Below, piece after piece: positions 28,500-39,542 of a stretch of DNA of 64,000 nt. The DNA is from Xylaria sp. FL1777 (lineage: Eukaryota; Ascomycota; Sordariomycetes; Xylariales; Xylariaceae). The DNA lies in the NCBI GenBank assembly GCA_022578965.1, contig MU400525.1:62001-126000 (forward strand). Reading direction: 5' to 3'. Positions within the stretch are counted from its first letter, which is position 1, and each line of letters begins with the position of its first letter. Both the position numbers and the translations under genes were made by a program. The notes beneath the pieces are model-generated. The model made no database searches and had not been told where the DNA came from. It saw only the letters and a list, made by a program, of their open reading frames with translations.

Positions 28500-29060
28500 A
28501 AAGTATATAAAACTTTAATTATTATTTTTAGTTTTTTTTATTTATGTTTTAATTTTTATTTATTTAGATTTTTTAAATAGTTTGTTTTTAAGTAGTATTA
28601 CTATTATAGCTAATATAGCTACTAGATTTATTGTTTTTATTATTGCTATTATTGTTATTACTTTTAAGCTAAAAGTAATTAAAAGTAATATAGCTAAATT
28701 ATTTATAGCTATAGCAAGTAAAGTTTTTATAAAAGTTCGAATTTAAACTACTTTTATTATTGTTTTAAAGTTAATTTAAAAAAGTTTTAAAAGTATAATA
28801 GTTTTTTAAAGTATAAATATTATTATTATTATTTTAGTTATTTATATATTTTTAGTTTTAGTATTAGCTATAACCTTTATTATTATTGCTTTTATAATAT
28901 TAGTTTTAGCTTTTATAGCTATTATTGCTTTTATAAAATCTTTAGTTATTATTATTGCAGCTATTATTATAATTATTGCTTTTGTAAAAATAGTTTTAAC
29001 TATTAAAACTAATATTATTATTTTTGCAGCTAGTATTAGTATACTAATTACTAGTTTAGT
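28500..29060. repeat. Low-complexity, strand-asymmetric tract inside element C
   Basis: The plus strand here is dominated by short variants of TATTATTGCTTTTATA, with far more T than A, unlike the surrounding sequence where A and T are balanced. It could be the RIP-degraded remnant of a repetitive coding segment (for example a low-complexity part of gag on the minus strand) or a decayed microsatellite. Nothing in the sequence decides between these. Confidence 0.4.
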
Positions 29061-30268
29061 TTTATTTAATATTTAAAGTTAATTTATTAATAATTTAAGT
29101 AACGTTTAACTTTGGTTTTTTTTATTATAATTTAAGCGTTATTCTTTAATTATTAATTTTTAGCGTTATTATGCAGCATTAATTATATTAGCTTATATAA
29201 TTAGCAATAAGTTATAGTAATTTATTAGTTTTTGCTAAAATAATACACTTAGTTTTTAGTAATATAATAAAGCTTTTTTGCTTTTATTTTAGCAAACATT
29301 TTAAAGTTTAATGCTAGCAAAGTATTAATTAAATAGTTTTAAGTTTTAGTTAGCTTATTAACTTGCTTGTTTTAATTATATACTTATGCTAGCTTATAAA
29401 AAAGCAAACTACTTAAGCAAAGTTTTAGTTTAGTTTAAAAATACTTTTTAGTTAGTTTTAAATCGTTTTTTTTCTAAGGTTAATAATTTTTGTAATACTA
29501 ATTAATAAGCATTTTTATAGTTTTAGTTTATGTTGCTATGCGTATATAAAATTTTGTTTTTATTGCAACAAAATTTTTAATTAGCTTTTTTAAAAATAGT
29601 TTAAAGTTTTTTTACTTATTTTAGCTAGTATTAATAAATAAATTCTATGCTAAAAAAGTTATAGTTAAACTTTAATAATTAGCTAAAATTAGCATTTTTA
29701 AATAAATAGCACTAATAATAATATAAGCAATTTTAACATAATTAATATTTAGGTTTTTTCTAATTATGCTTTTTATTAAAGCTAAAAGATAAAAAGTTAT
29801 TATTATTATTAAAATCCTTATATTTTTGTTTTTAACTTAAGTTATAAGATCGTTTTTTAAGGTTTAAAAAGTTTCTTTGTTTTTTTAAAAATATTGTTTT
29901 TTAGTTCTTTTGTTTACTTAATTATAAAGTAGAAATAATATAAGCTATCTTTAATTTTAAAGCAATTTGTTTGTTTTTATTTTTTTGTTACGTAATTTGC
30001 TATTTTAGCTTTTTAATTTTAGCTAAAAGCTATATAATTTATATTTGCAACAGTTAAGTATTAACACTTAAAGCACTAAATAATTATTGTTTGCTTAAGC
30101 CTAGTTCTAGAAATAATTTATGCTAAGTTTGTTTTTAGTTTATTATTAAAGTTTGTTCTAAAAAAAAGCTATTAAAAATAGCACTAGCTTATATAATTAA
30201 TTAGTGTTTAGCTATTCTATAGTATAATAAAGTATTATAAGTAACTTTATTTTAAAAAGCTTTAAAAT

Positions 30269-30461
30269 TATTACAAAAAGTATAAAGCATTAAAAGTTAA
30301 ATATAATAATTAATATATCTTTAGTTTTATAGTAAATATTTAATAAAACTAAAGCTTAAAGAAAAAAAGAAACTTCTATAAAATAAGTATAAAAAGAATA
30401 TCTTATATATATATATAACCTATGATATATGCTAAGGTACTTAAGTAGCTTAGTCATAACA
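30269..30461. repeat. Right LTR of element C
   Basis: This 193-bp partner of 13075-13267 begins TATTACAAAAAG (TG changed to TA) and ends AGTCATAACA with an intact CA. It is followed by TTTTG, identical to the pentamer before the left copy. Confidence 0.9.
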
Positions 30462-30677
30462 TTTTGTTAATTTTACTGCTAAAACAAACGCTATTTTGTT
30501 TAAATAATATTTATGCTTAGTTTTAATAAAATAAAATTCCTTTGCTATTAATTATAACTTTAAAGCTAAGAATTCCTTTAATAATAGTTAAAATATTTTA
30601 AATAGTATTTTGTTTTATATTTTTTTTTGCTTTAGTAGTACTGCTAAAGCTAATAAAGTAGCACGTTAGCTTTAAAA

Positions 30678-30725
30678 GCATAAAAAAAAGCATAAAAAAA
30701 AGCATAAAAAAAAGTATTAAAAAAA
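30678..30725. repeat. Short 12-bp tandem repeat in element A
   Basis: Four consecutive units of the form GCATAAAAAAAA (the last slightly changed) lie in the A interior just beyond the right end of C. It is a simple-sequence tract with no visible function. Confidence 0.7.
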
Positions 30726-32379
30726 TACAAAAAGTAAAACAAACAAAAATTATGCTTATTATAATAAGCAAAAACTAGTTATAAAAAAACAACTAGTAAC
30801 TAATATAATAATTAATTAGCTTTAGCTATTAAAACACTTTTATAATTATTTAGCTTTATAAAAAAATTGCTTAATATAGTTTTATTATTAAGCTTAGTTA
30901 GCTAAGTTTAAATATTAAAATTAAAAGCTTAAAATATAGCTATAAGCTAATTTTTAATAAAATAGTTATATAACTTTTTATTATATATAATGCTTTATAT
31001 AAATAATTTAAAGAATTTGCTTTATTAAATATTAGCTATTATAAATTTTTTGCTTTAAAAATTACTAAAAGCTTATATATAATTAATCTAAAAGCGTTTT
31101 TAAAAACTTTTATATATTTGCTTTACGTTTTTTAAGCATAACGCTAATTTTTCTAAGTTAATAAGTTTAGCTATATGCTACGCTAAAGTAAATATTTAAA
31201 AGCAAATAGCTTAAATAGCTTTAATTTTGTTTTTTTTGTATGTTTTAGCTAAATATATTAATTTATTAATAAAAGTTTAAACGTTTATATATATAGTTAA
31301 TTTGCTTTAAGCAATTATACTAAATTTATTAAGATTTTTTATAATAAAATTAAAAAAATTAACTTTATTTGCTTTAAAAATAAAGCTTTAATTTGTAGCT
31401 ATTAAAAAATTTTAATTAATTTAAACAACTGTTTTAGTTATTATTTTAGCTATATTAGTTTTTTAACAATTAAATGTTACTATAATAAAATTAGCAGTAT
31501 TTTTAACAAATAAACTTAATATTATAAGCAATATACTAAGTTTATTAATAATAAAATTTACTAGTAGTTAAAAAGTAAAGTTATTAATGTTATATTTTAA
31601 ATAATTAAATAAAGTAAAGTGTATAGCTACTAGTTTATTTTAGCTAAATAAAGTAAACTATGCAAATAAAGTACAAAAAATGCTAAATGTTTTTTTAGTA
31701 AAAAACAGACTTTTTAAAAAAAAGTATGCTTTTTTTTAATTGTTAAAAAAAGTTTAAAACTTTTGTTATAACTTAACTTATTTAAAAAAGTAAAAAATAA
31801 CATTATTAGCTAAAGCTACAATTGCAGTAAAAAATTTATCTAAAAAAAATGCTTTTTATTTTAAATTAAGCAGTTTAATAAAACTTACATAAAAATAACT
31901 AATAAAAAAAAATTGTAGTAATTAACGTTTAAAAAATATATTTAATATGTTTATTATAATTATAAAGCAATATTTTTAGTAGCTATATATAATTTAAATA
32001 AAATCTTAAGTATTATATTTTAAAAGCTTTTAATATAAAAGCTAATATTTTATAATATTAAAGCAAACGTTTAAAACTACACTAATAGTTATAAATATTG
32101 TTTAATTTAGCTATATTTTATTAATATAATAGCAATAAACTTGCTTAATTTTATAGTATTAAAAATTTACATTAATAAATATTTTAACTAATAAAGTAAT
32201 AATTCTGAAATTTGTAGTAAAATTAGTAATATTTAATAATAAAAAAAAGCCTAGTTTAAATTAATTATATAGCAAGGCCAAAAAGCAGCCCAACTGCAAA
32301 AAAACAAAAAAAATCAAAAAAAGCAACAAAAAGCAAAAAAAAAGCAAAAAAGCAACAATCTTTATTACTAGCTACTAAT

Positions 32380-32547
32380 TGTAGCAATAAATGCCTGCTG
32401 TTTTAGCAATCTATATTATATTATATCTCGTTGTATCTTAGTGTAATAGTAGTTATAGATGGAATAAATCCCATACTGTAACTACTATATATAGACGGCT
32501 ACATATAGCTACCTATAGTGGGTCCATGCCCTGTGGGTCATGTGACA
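32380..32547. repeat. Right LTR of element A
   Basis: This 168-bp direct repeat partner of 644-811 retains canonical TG...CA ends (TGTAGCA at the start, TGTGACA at the end). It is followed directly by ATATA (32548-32552), the target duplication. The last 30 bases keep several C and G residues that are T and A in the left copy, so the distal edge is the least mutated part of the element. Confidence 0.92.
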
Positions 32548-32552
32548 ATATA

Positions 32553-32819
32553 TCTTGACAAGCAATGGATGAATCATCGTAAATTCTAAACTTGACTAGC
32601 AGACGGTATCAAGGTAGCGCATGCAAGGAGACACATAGAGCTGCACAAAATCTCGGCTTACTCACCTGTTCCGTTAATGGCAATGTTGTTTTCTGCTTGG
32701 TGGCGCCGGTCTCTGACCAGGGCTCCTGAACTCACTCAAAAATCCGTCTCCAGACCAACTCTCCATCGTGAGGAGCATGTATTAGGATCTATAGATGTGC
32801 CTAGGCCTTCTCAACACCA
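32553..32819. other. Short right flank of the retrotransposon stack
   Basis: Base composition returns abruptly to normal at about 32520-32550. This unique sequence follows the ATATA target duplication and was joined to position 638 before element A inserted. No gene is recognised until the amidotransferase relic. Confidence 0.55.
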
Positions 32820-33590
32820 AGGGTATCGAATCCAAACCAACGGGGCGAGTCATGCAGCCTCAGCCGCGCAGATTCGGCAACCTCACGTCGGTAGTGTTGC
32901 TCTAGCTTGAAGGATCCTTGAGCCGTAGCTTTATGGAAGAAAATCCATCCCTATAGTGTCAATTCTCCAGATGCCATATATATTTGTAGTTGTGTTGGCC
33001 TGGGCTGTTTTCTTCCTCTTCCCTCAATTCCACTTTATTGGCACCGATGCACAAAAGTTGCCAAGATTTCATAGCTCCACTTTGTCACGGTTTGCCGGAA
33101 TAGAAACAAGAGGAATATAAAGCCGAGTGTGTTTTTACTCACTTCAGGAACCGCCGCATCCATCAGTTTACCACCAAATACCCTGTTGATCGTCTGATGG
33201 GACCAGCAAATGCCTAAGAGTTTCGTGGGCGCGTAATCACGCACGATCCTGCGCACGAATTCGTGGACTTCGAGAATCCAATCGTGGTACCTGCGCGGGT
33301 CGACGTTGCTGCCGCCGAGCACGATCAAGTCGAAATAATCCGGGTTTGGGAAACTCCTCGGGGCGGCTAGCGGGCTCGTAGAACGCGAGCTGTGCGTGTG
33401 GTGCCACAGCGCCAATGGTGCGCGGATCGCCGGCAGTAAGCGCGAGCGATACGAGTTCAGCAGGACGGCGAAGCGAAGGCGTCCTGCGTTTGGCTCGGGC
33501 TTCGCCTTGGATGCCGGGTCTCCGTGCTGCGTACTGCTCTCCGCGAACAGGTCCGAATTCCTTCCATCTTTCTTTCTCTGGGGATGTCAT
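32820..33590 (-). pseudogene. Broken class I glutamine amidotransferase-like gene
   Basis: Read on the minus strand, the segments together give a class I glutamine amidotransferase (GATase1) of the small stand-alone fungal type. One frame has a beta-strand start (RFAVLLNSYRSRLLPAIR, near 33430-33490). It then shifts to a second frame (RTIGAVAPHAQLAFYEPA, near 33370-33425) and back to the first (DLIVLGGSNVDPRRYHDWI, then LLGICWSHQTINRVFGG with the nucleophile Cys, down to about 33140). The two shifts have no room for introns between them. A GTGAGT donor-like site follows at about 33137. Farther on, a fragment reading ARLRLHDSPRWFGFD (about 32828-32872) resembles the family's C terminus, but the catalytic His/Glu segment is not recognisable. 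The sequence supports a dead gene; base-call errors are an alternative. Its substrate is unknown. It lies within 1 kb of the retrotransposon stack. Confidence 0.72.
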
Positions 33591-33599
33591 TAAGCCGTT

Positions 33600-36500
33600 G
33601 GGCGAGTTGAGAGAACATAGAGGGATGGTCTAAGTAATATTGCCAGTAATGGTAGAATATCCAGGGAACGGGGAGGTAAAGTAAGAGACCAAGGCGCCAT
33701 TAGCATGCAGCTTTTTCCAGCTTTTAGTGACTGGCGCTGTGCGCTGGCACTGTCTGTTGAAGACAGTGCTGGGCGCGAGAGTGTGCTGTTGAGGGCGTAA
33801 TAAAAGATAACCTTAACGCGTCTCCTTCGTCGGTTTGTCTCACAATGAAACTGGGGGGTGGAAAAGAAGCCGGAGCAGAAGACTGTTGTACGAGTTGGGG
33901 GCGCAAGCTGAGAGGCAGGGGTCCTGGCGGCTGCAGCTCGGAACTGCAGCTGGCAGCCTAGACACCTAGCCTGGCGACGTCAGGAAAGCCGGTAAGCCGA
34001 CGGGGCGAGCCAAGGTGGGCGGACGCTACGTACCGGGACCTCGACCAATCAGCATCCAGCCTCCTAGTGGCCAATGCCAAGTACAGTAACCTACAGTACC
34101 CTAGGGAGGTAGTGTAGATACTTGGATACTTGCTTGAGTACCTAGGCAGAGACAAGTACTAATTCTCTAAAAACAAAATGTGAATCCGCGGCCAGCGGAA
34201 CCCGTTGCCGTGGCGCTAGAGCGAGTGAGGACTTACACACATTCAACTGTTGACGTAAGATTGTCCAAGTCGAGCAAGGCGCCATCAAGGGGTCGCTGTG
34301 TCACCAACAGCAGCTTAATATGAAGGCAAGTTGAGACTAATACAACCTATCTAAGACAAACCGAAGTTCGAAGCGACGAGGATAACCTTTGCAGTCCGAA
34401 CCATGCCATATGGCAAAGTACCCAAGCAAATAGTCGTTTAAGCCTAGTCTTTTTTTTCTTCACCTTAGATTTCTAATTAAACATTCCCGGTTTGTCAAAA
34501 CAAAGTGGCAAAGTCGACGCGTTTGAACTTTGTGCTGCTAAACGCAATGGCTAGAGAAAACCGTCCGTAGTACCGAATAGTCTTGGTATTCTGGGAAGGC
34601 GAGGAACATTCCGCCGGCCAAGCTATAAGCCGAAGACGTACTAGGTATGGTCGGCCATAGCTGCTGCTGGAAGGGAAATATCAATACCGATACGTACATG
34701 GATATACTTCTTCTTCAGTCCGGGTTGTGTGATCGACATGGCCTTGGGAAACTGATCCTACGGTTCTTTCTTTTTGCCACAAATAGTGTAAACGTGTGTT
34801 TGCTTGGAATTGTTTCCCCTCCTATTACCTGGAGTCGCATTGGGTGACCCTCCCCCCTTCTGATTGAAGCGCTCTGAGCGCGAGTAAAGATTCCGTCTGT
34901 CGAGTATTCTTTAAGCATCGTGCATACTCGAAGGTTTCAAGTACAAGGGCATTGCCACGATACAAAAGAAAAAGTTTCGAAAGTGACAAAAAAAACTTTC
35001 GTCTTCGCTCTTGAACTAGTCACATGTGGTCGTTCATTGGCGAAGGAACCCCCTACGATAGTGGTGAGTGCAGACAAGAAACTGTTACACGCGCCACCTA
35101 ACGTATGGCTCGTCGTGCTCCGATATCTCACAAACAAGTGGTGAGGATGGAGGCTGTGACTGAGTGAGGGCTTGGAAATATCAACTCTGTTGGCCACGCA
35201 TGCCCGGCCTCGCTTATACTTGGACAGCCCTCAAGCAGTTTGTGATGTATTGCCGAGCATCGTGCGTCATGTCAGATAGGGTCTATTCCAGCGACTTAGC
35301 GGTTGACAGATGTCATCTTACGTATTTATATGCATGTCAGAAACGTTGCATTGCGTGATGACTTCAGACATCCCCGAACGCATACCACCAGCCTGGTTCG
35401 TGGGAGCGAGACACAAGCCCTGGAAGTCAAGATCACAAGCCCTCGTGTTAGACGGAAGTGACAGTATGTGCCGAGGTCTGACAACATAATCTTCCCCGAG
35501 TGTTTACGCGACATGTATTTGGGAACGAAGAACAATCTCGGAAGAGCCCGAACTATGGACGGGCTAGTAAGGAACAGGCACTCTTGTAGAGAGTGTCTGC
35601 CTGGGCTAGAATGTCTGCAATCAATATGCAACAGGGGTTAATTTGTCTCAAAGACGCCACTGATGTCTGGTTTTTTTCTTGATCGTTGGCCCTTACCTAT
35701 CATATATCCCCACACATACCTAGGCACTTGCAAGTCCTGCAAGTAATCCACTGAAAGGAGTCGTAGGTGTGTTTCCTGTCGGCCAAACATGCAAATTTAT
35801 AGGCTCTCTGTGATATACATGCAGTAATGTCTGGAAACGGCCAAATTCTTCAGGGGGCAGGCTCTGGGCGCCCGGTGTAAAAATAAATGATCCATGGTCG
35901 ATTGACGTGTCGTCTATCACTCCGGATGGCTAAATCGATTTCCCTCGACCGAGGATATTATGTCAAGAGGTTAAAAATATAGGTTTCACCTGCGTTCGAC
36001 AAAGGAGAAATTGATTGCAACCATCTTTATATGAAATGAGTCGTTGGTTAAACAATGAATACCAAAAAAATCTGCTCGCAGGAGGGGGTGAGAGTTGGTT
36101 TGATCTAGCTACCCCTTTGCTGGGGCCCGTCGTACCACATACGGAGAGATCTGGAATACTACCCCGGTTATCTATCGAATCATTTGAGTGACAGAGATCT
36201 TGACAGGGATTAAGGCACAGAGTTGGGCTGTATGTATTTCTCGATGGTAAGCCGTTGGGTCGTGGGGGTAAAGTGTGAGGCTGGTATATGCGGACAGCCG
36301 TTCTGTTGCTTGCAGTAGTCTTGTATGGCCAGCTACAACCTGGCGTTTTAACGTCGAGCTTAGCTAAACGCTGGTTGAAGGATAGTGGTGAACTTCAGGT
36401 GGACTTCCAGTGGCCAAAATGGTAGGTGAGCAGGCCCGTACATTCGGCTGGCGATGTTCCAGTAATGGCAAATGATCTTTGGCATATTGGTTCTCCGGTA

Positions 36501-37544
36501 TCATATACTATGGTATAATCTATCCTACGTTGCATAGCAGAAGCCACCTACGAGTAGATAATCGATACTTCTTGCTCGCAGGACTTCTCCTTGCCGAATC
36601 TGACGCGTGTAGAGTTTGCCCGTAGGTGTGAGTCTCTAAAGGTCCTGCTGCAGACGTGGTGTCACAAGAGAGCCGCACCAAGCTTGCGTACAGGGGACCA
36701 CCCCGTAGTTCCTCAACGACTCTTCGCCGTGACGCTGAAAATCTGCCACCGAAGCTGGGAGTACCAAGCGGAGAGAAAGGTCTCGATGTGCTGGTGATCG
36801 TTTTAGGTCACTTGCCTTCCCGAACCTCCACTTTCATTCATTGCGCTCCACACAAATCGACTCTGCCGAAATGTCCAAAGCATGGTACCTAGTCGGTCTT
36901 GATGTCGGCGAGGTCGACATGAAGAGAATACTGGAAGTGAACGAGGACGCCACTGGCAATATTAGTTGCCGAACTCTCCTGTCGAGCTCGGGTTGCGGTT
37001 TGCTTGTTTATATCTATCCTCCTGAAATTTGTTTCTGGCAATGATCTAGCTTTTCCAGCTCTCGACATTGTTCTCTCGCAGTCAGGGAGTCGCGACTATA
37101 TACTCTTGTCAACACGGTCTACACCTCACGTCAAACTAACACCAGGACAAGTACCCCATATTTAGCATAAGGCTGCCTCAAACGCAACGATCTCTACAAC
37201 CAGCGTAGAACAACATTAAGCAGGCATAGTGCTAGCCACTCGTCTTCATCATCAGCACTAATCATCCAACGAACCAGTTCCTGTGATCTTGACAGGAGAA
37301 CAGTTTCCGCTGCGGTTCCTGAGTCATCTTCGGGAAGTCGCACGACACTGCATCACCAGGAACCCAAGTTCCTGACCGCTAAGTTTTTTCTGCAAGCATA
37401 CCCAACACTCCTACCAGCAGGACATTTTAGCGGGGTTGTCGACGACATTCACTGGTCGCATACCTGTGCAGAACGCCGATAGAAGCGGCGGTGAACAACG
37501 AGCGCAAGAGGCGCGATTTTGGAAGATTAAGACAGACATCAAAG
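33600..37544. other. Intergenic region, no gene recognised
   Basis: About 3.9 kb of normal base composition between the amidotransferase relic and the Myb-like gene. Open frames on both strands are short (under about 100 codons), overlap each other and have no recognisable domain or plausible splice-joined extension. Short TACCTAGG/GGTACC-like motifs occur near 34080-34150. The last few hundred bases upstream of 37545 presumably carry the promoter and leader of the Myb-like gene, but I cannot place a TATA box or start site with confidence. Confidence 0.5.
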
Positions 37545-39294
37545 ATGCCTGATATGAGGCCAACTCAACCCCCACTTCTCCAGCCAGTCTGGCCTCTCTA
37601 TCAAGAACCTCTACCGGACAAGTCTCACCTTTACAGATATCGCGAAGGAGGCTCGCTTCCTTTCTTCCAAAGCAGGCTGATAGACACATCTGGATACTGT
37701 ATTGATCAGAATTGCCACGGACCACTGTCTCAACGGCGCTTGCAACAAATCATGGACAACCAGAGCTTCTATCAAAATGGCCTCGATAGCGGCGACGAGG
37801 CTTGTTCGGTATGAGCCCCTTTCTATCCTCTGATATGTCAGCGTATGGTAGCAGCGGATTCTCCTAACATTCGTATTGATAGTTCAATGGTTACTTCGCT
37901 GAAGGCCTTCCCACGGTCGGTACAGGCATGCAGAACGTCAGAAGTCAAACGGCTGCCCAGTCTGTCTCACTTACAAATTGCGGGAGGGACGTTGGTCCGA
38001 GTCATCCCCAATACACTAACAAAGCGGCCCCGGGAAATGAGCAGATGTTTTTCCCAGATCACCCCGCTGCAAACGCATATGCACACGACTTGGCTGGTAG
38101 TTTCAACCAGCAGCAGTTCCAATACCCTACTTTCAACCCTACCAACCTCTGTAATCCAAATCTTCAAATTGATTTCCAACACGGGCTGCCTTCATCCACC
38201 CCAGTATATTCCAATATGCCTGTGTTTGCAGAGCCCTTCGACTACACCCATGCCAACTCAGCCGCACTAAATAGCAGTTTCTCTTCTTCAGCCGGCTCCT
38301 CGATAGCATCCGAGAGGATGGCGTCAATGACTCTCGAGTCTGAGCCCCTGCAAGGCCGCACGCCGGCCATGGACTTTCATAGCAATTATCATGCATCGTC
38401 CGCGGGAATACAGGGGGGGAGCTGGGTGGGACATTGTCCCGCTACCATATCTCCCAAAATGCTGCGAATCAACCCATCCCCGACGCCGACATCATCCTCC
38501 GAGTCAATGCAGACAAGCATACCTACCACCAGCAGCGACTCAGACCTAGGGCCAGCTGTATGGGACCAGCACGAGGCCCGCAGTGCTCTTCCCGCAAAGC
38601 ACTCGACTCAGAAGGCCCGTAAGGAGTTGCCTACAAAGCCCACCAAGCCCCGGCTCGCTGCCTCTTCATCACCTCGTGAACCAGAAGGTTCAAAGGGTAA
38701 GACTAAGGCAAATATACAGCAGCAGTCGCCCCTGCAGTGTCTAACAGAGTCAGCCTCAGCGAGAGCAATCCCCAGAGCCCACCAGAAAGTAGAGGTTGAT
38801 GACTCAGTGGAGGCAGTGCCCTCTAGCTCTACTGATGCTGAGCGCGATGCAAAAAACCGATTCTTAGTGGAGTCCAAGCTTGCGGGTATGACTTATCGCG
38901 ATATTCGCCGGAAAGGCGGGTTTACAGAAGCTGAATCAACTCTACGCGGACGCTTTCGAACCTTGACCAAAAACAAAGAGCAGCGTGTGAGGAAGCCTGA
39001 ATGGCAGGACAAGGATGTAAGTTACCCCAGAGGCTCAACTGTAGCGCAAGCTATGGTTTGCGGAACGTACTTCCACATATGGTCTCTCGACTGATAAGAT
39101 CGTGATCCAAACAGATCCGTTTGCTCAAGAAAGCTGTCCGAAAGCTTGCCAAAGGTGATAAGACCTCATCTAAAGTGCCATGGAAGCAGGTCGCCACGTA
39201 TATCTATGAGCATGACGGTTCTTACCATTTCGGCAACGCGACATGCCGGAAGAAATGGGACGAACTGGTTGAGCAGGGGGAGGAAGAACTTTGA
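37545..39294 (+). CDS. Myb/SANT-like DNA-binding protein
   Basis: Three exons (37545-37808, 37883-39016, 39115-39294) give a 525-residue protein. Intron 1 (74 bp, GTATGA...GATAG) has a CTAAC branch site; intron 2 (98 bp, GTAAGT...ACAG) has CTGAT. Both keep the frame. The first ATG in the open frame is 37545; an upstream coding exon cannot be excluded. Residues 1 to about 400 are low-complexity and rich in Ser, Pro, Gln and Thr, as in fungal transcription factors. The conserved part is the C terminus (about 405-525), starting DAKNRFLVESKLAGMTYRDI and running through WKQVATYIYEHDG and CRKKWDEL, a tryptophan-containing helical pattern like tandem Myb/SANT repeats. It probably acts in the nucleus as a DNA-binding regulator; targets are unknown. 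It converges on the Apa gene with 248 bp between stop codons. Confidence 0.8.
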
Positions 39295-39542
39295 ATGGCT
39301 GAGCCTCTTCTGCGAGTTTGATATACACGGACACGTATTAGAGCACGATATGAGCGACGAGTGTGTAAGATAAAGGGGAAAACTGCAATATGACCAAGCT
39401 GGAGTTTGTAATATGAAATTTGGCGATAGGTAGGGTGTTACTTACAAGGTGAAGGAATGTAGTGTATTGGTTCTAGTAGCCTCGTATGTAGATAACAGGC
39501 TAATTATAGCCCTGCGGCCCAGTAATTGGTGCTCCATCTTCT

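Larger units (their letters stand above)
13075..30461. mobile_element. Nested LTR retrotransposon C, inserted into A and itself carrying D
   Basis: The 193-bp repeats at 13075-13267 and 30269-30461 are the same length and differ mainly by transitions. The flanking pentamers are identical: TTTTG at 13070-13074 and at 30462-30466. The 17.4-kb span contains element D (15873-25397); without it C is about 7.9 kb. A pyrimidine-rich run directly inside the left LTR (13268-13284) would be a polypurine tract if C lies on the minus strand, which is my tentative orientation. The low-complexity, strand-asymmetric stretch at about 28500-29060 would then lie near the 5' end of the element. No intact open frame remains, so gag, pol and superfamily cannot be read. 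Confidence 0.9.
644..32547. mobile_element. Outer LTR retrotransposon A, carrying three further nested elements
   Basis: Two 168-bp direct repeats (644-811 and 32380-32547) bound the whole AT-rich block. The intact right copy starts TG and ends CA, as LTRs do. The element is flanked by an identical 5-bp duplication ATATA at 639-643 and 32548-32552, the mark of integrase-mediated insertion. The full span of 31.9 kb is too long for one retrotransposon. Removing nested elements B (3007-10378) and C (13075-30461) leaves about 7.1 kb: internal pieces 812-3001, 10384-13069 and 30467-32379. An A-rich tract inside the right LTR (about 32290-32355) might be the decayed polypurine region, which would put A on the plus strand; this is weak. 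No gag or pol frame survives, so superfamily cannot be assigned. Confidence 0.9.

Noticed and set aside
644..32547. Mitochondrial DNA insertion, centromere or giant non-LTR element as explanation for the AT-rich block
   Set aside because: Four LTR pairs with target duplications explain its size and borders. No mitochondrial gene or tRNA is seen, and nothing specific to a centromere is visible.
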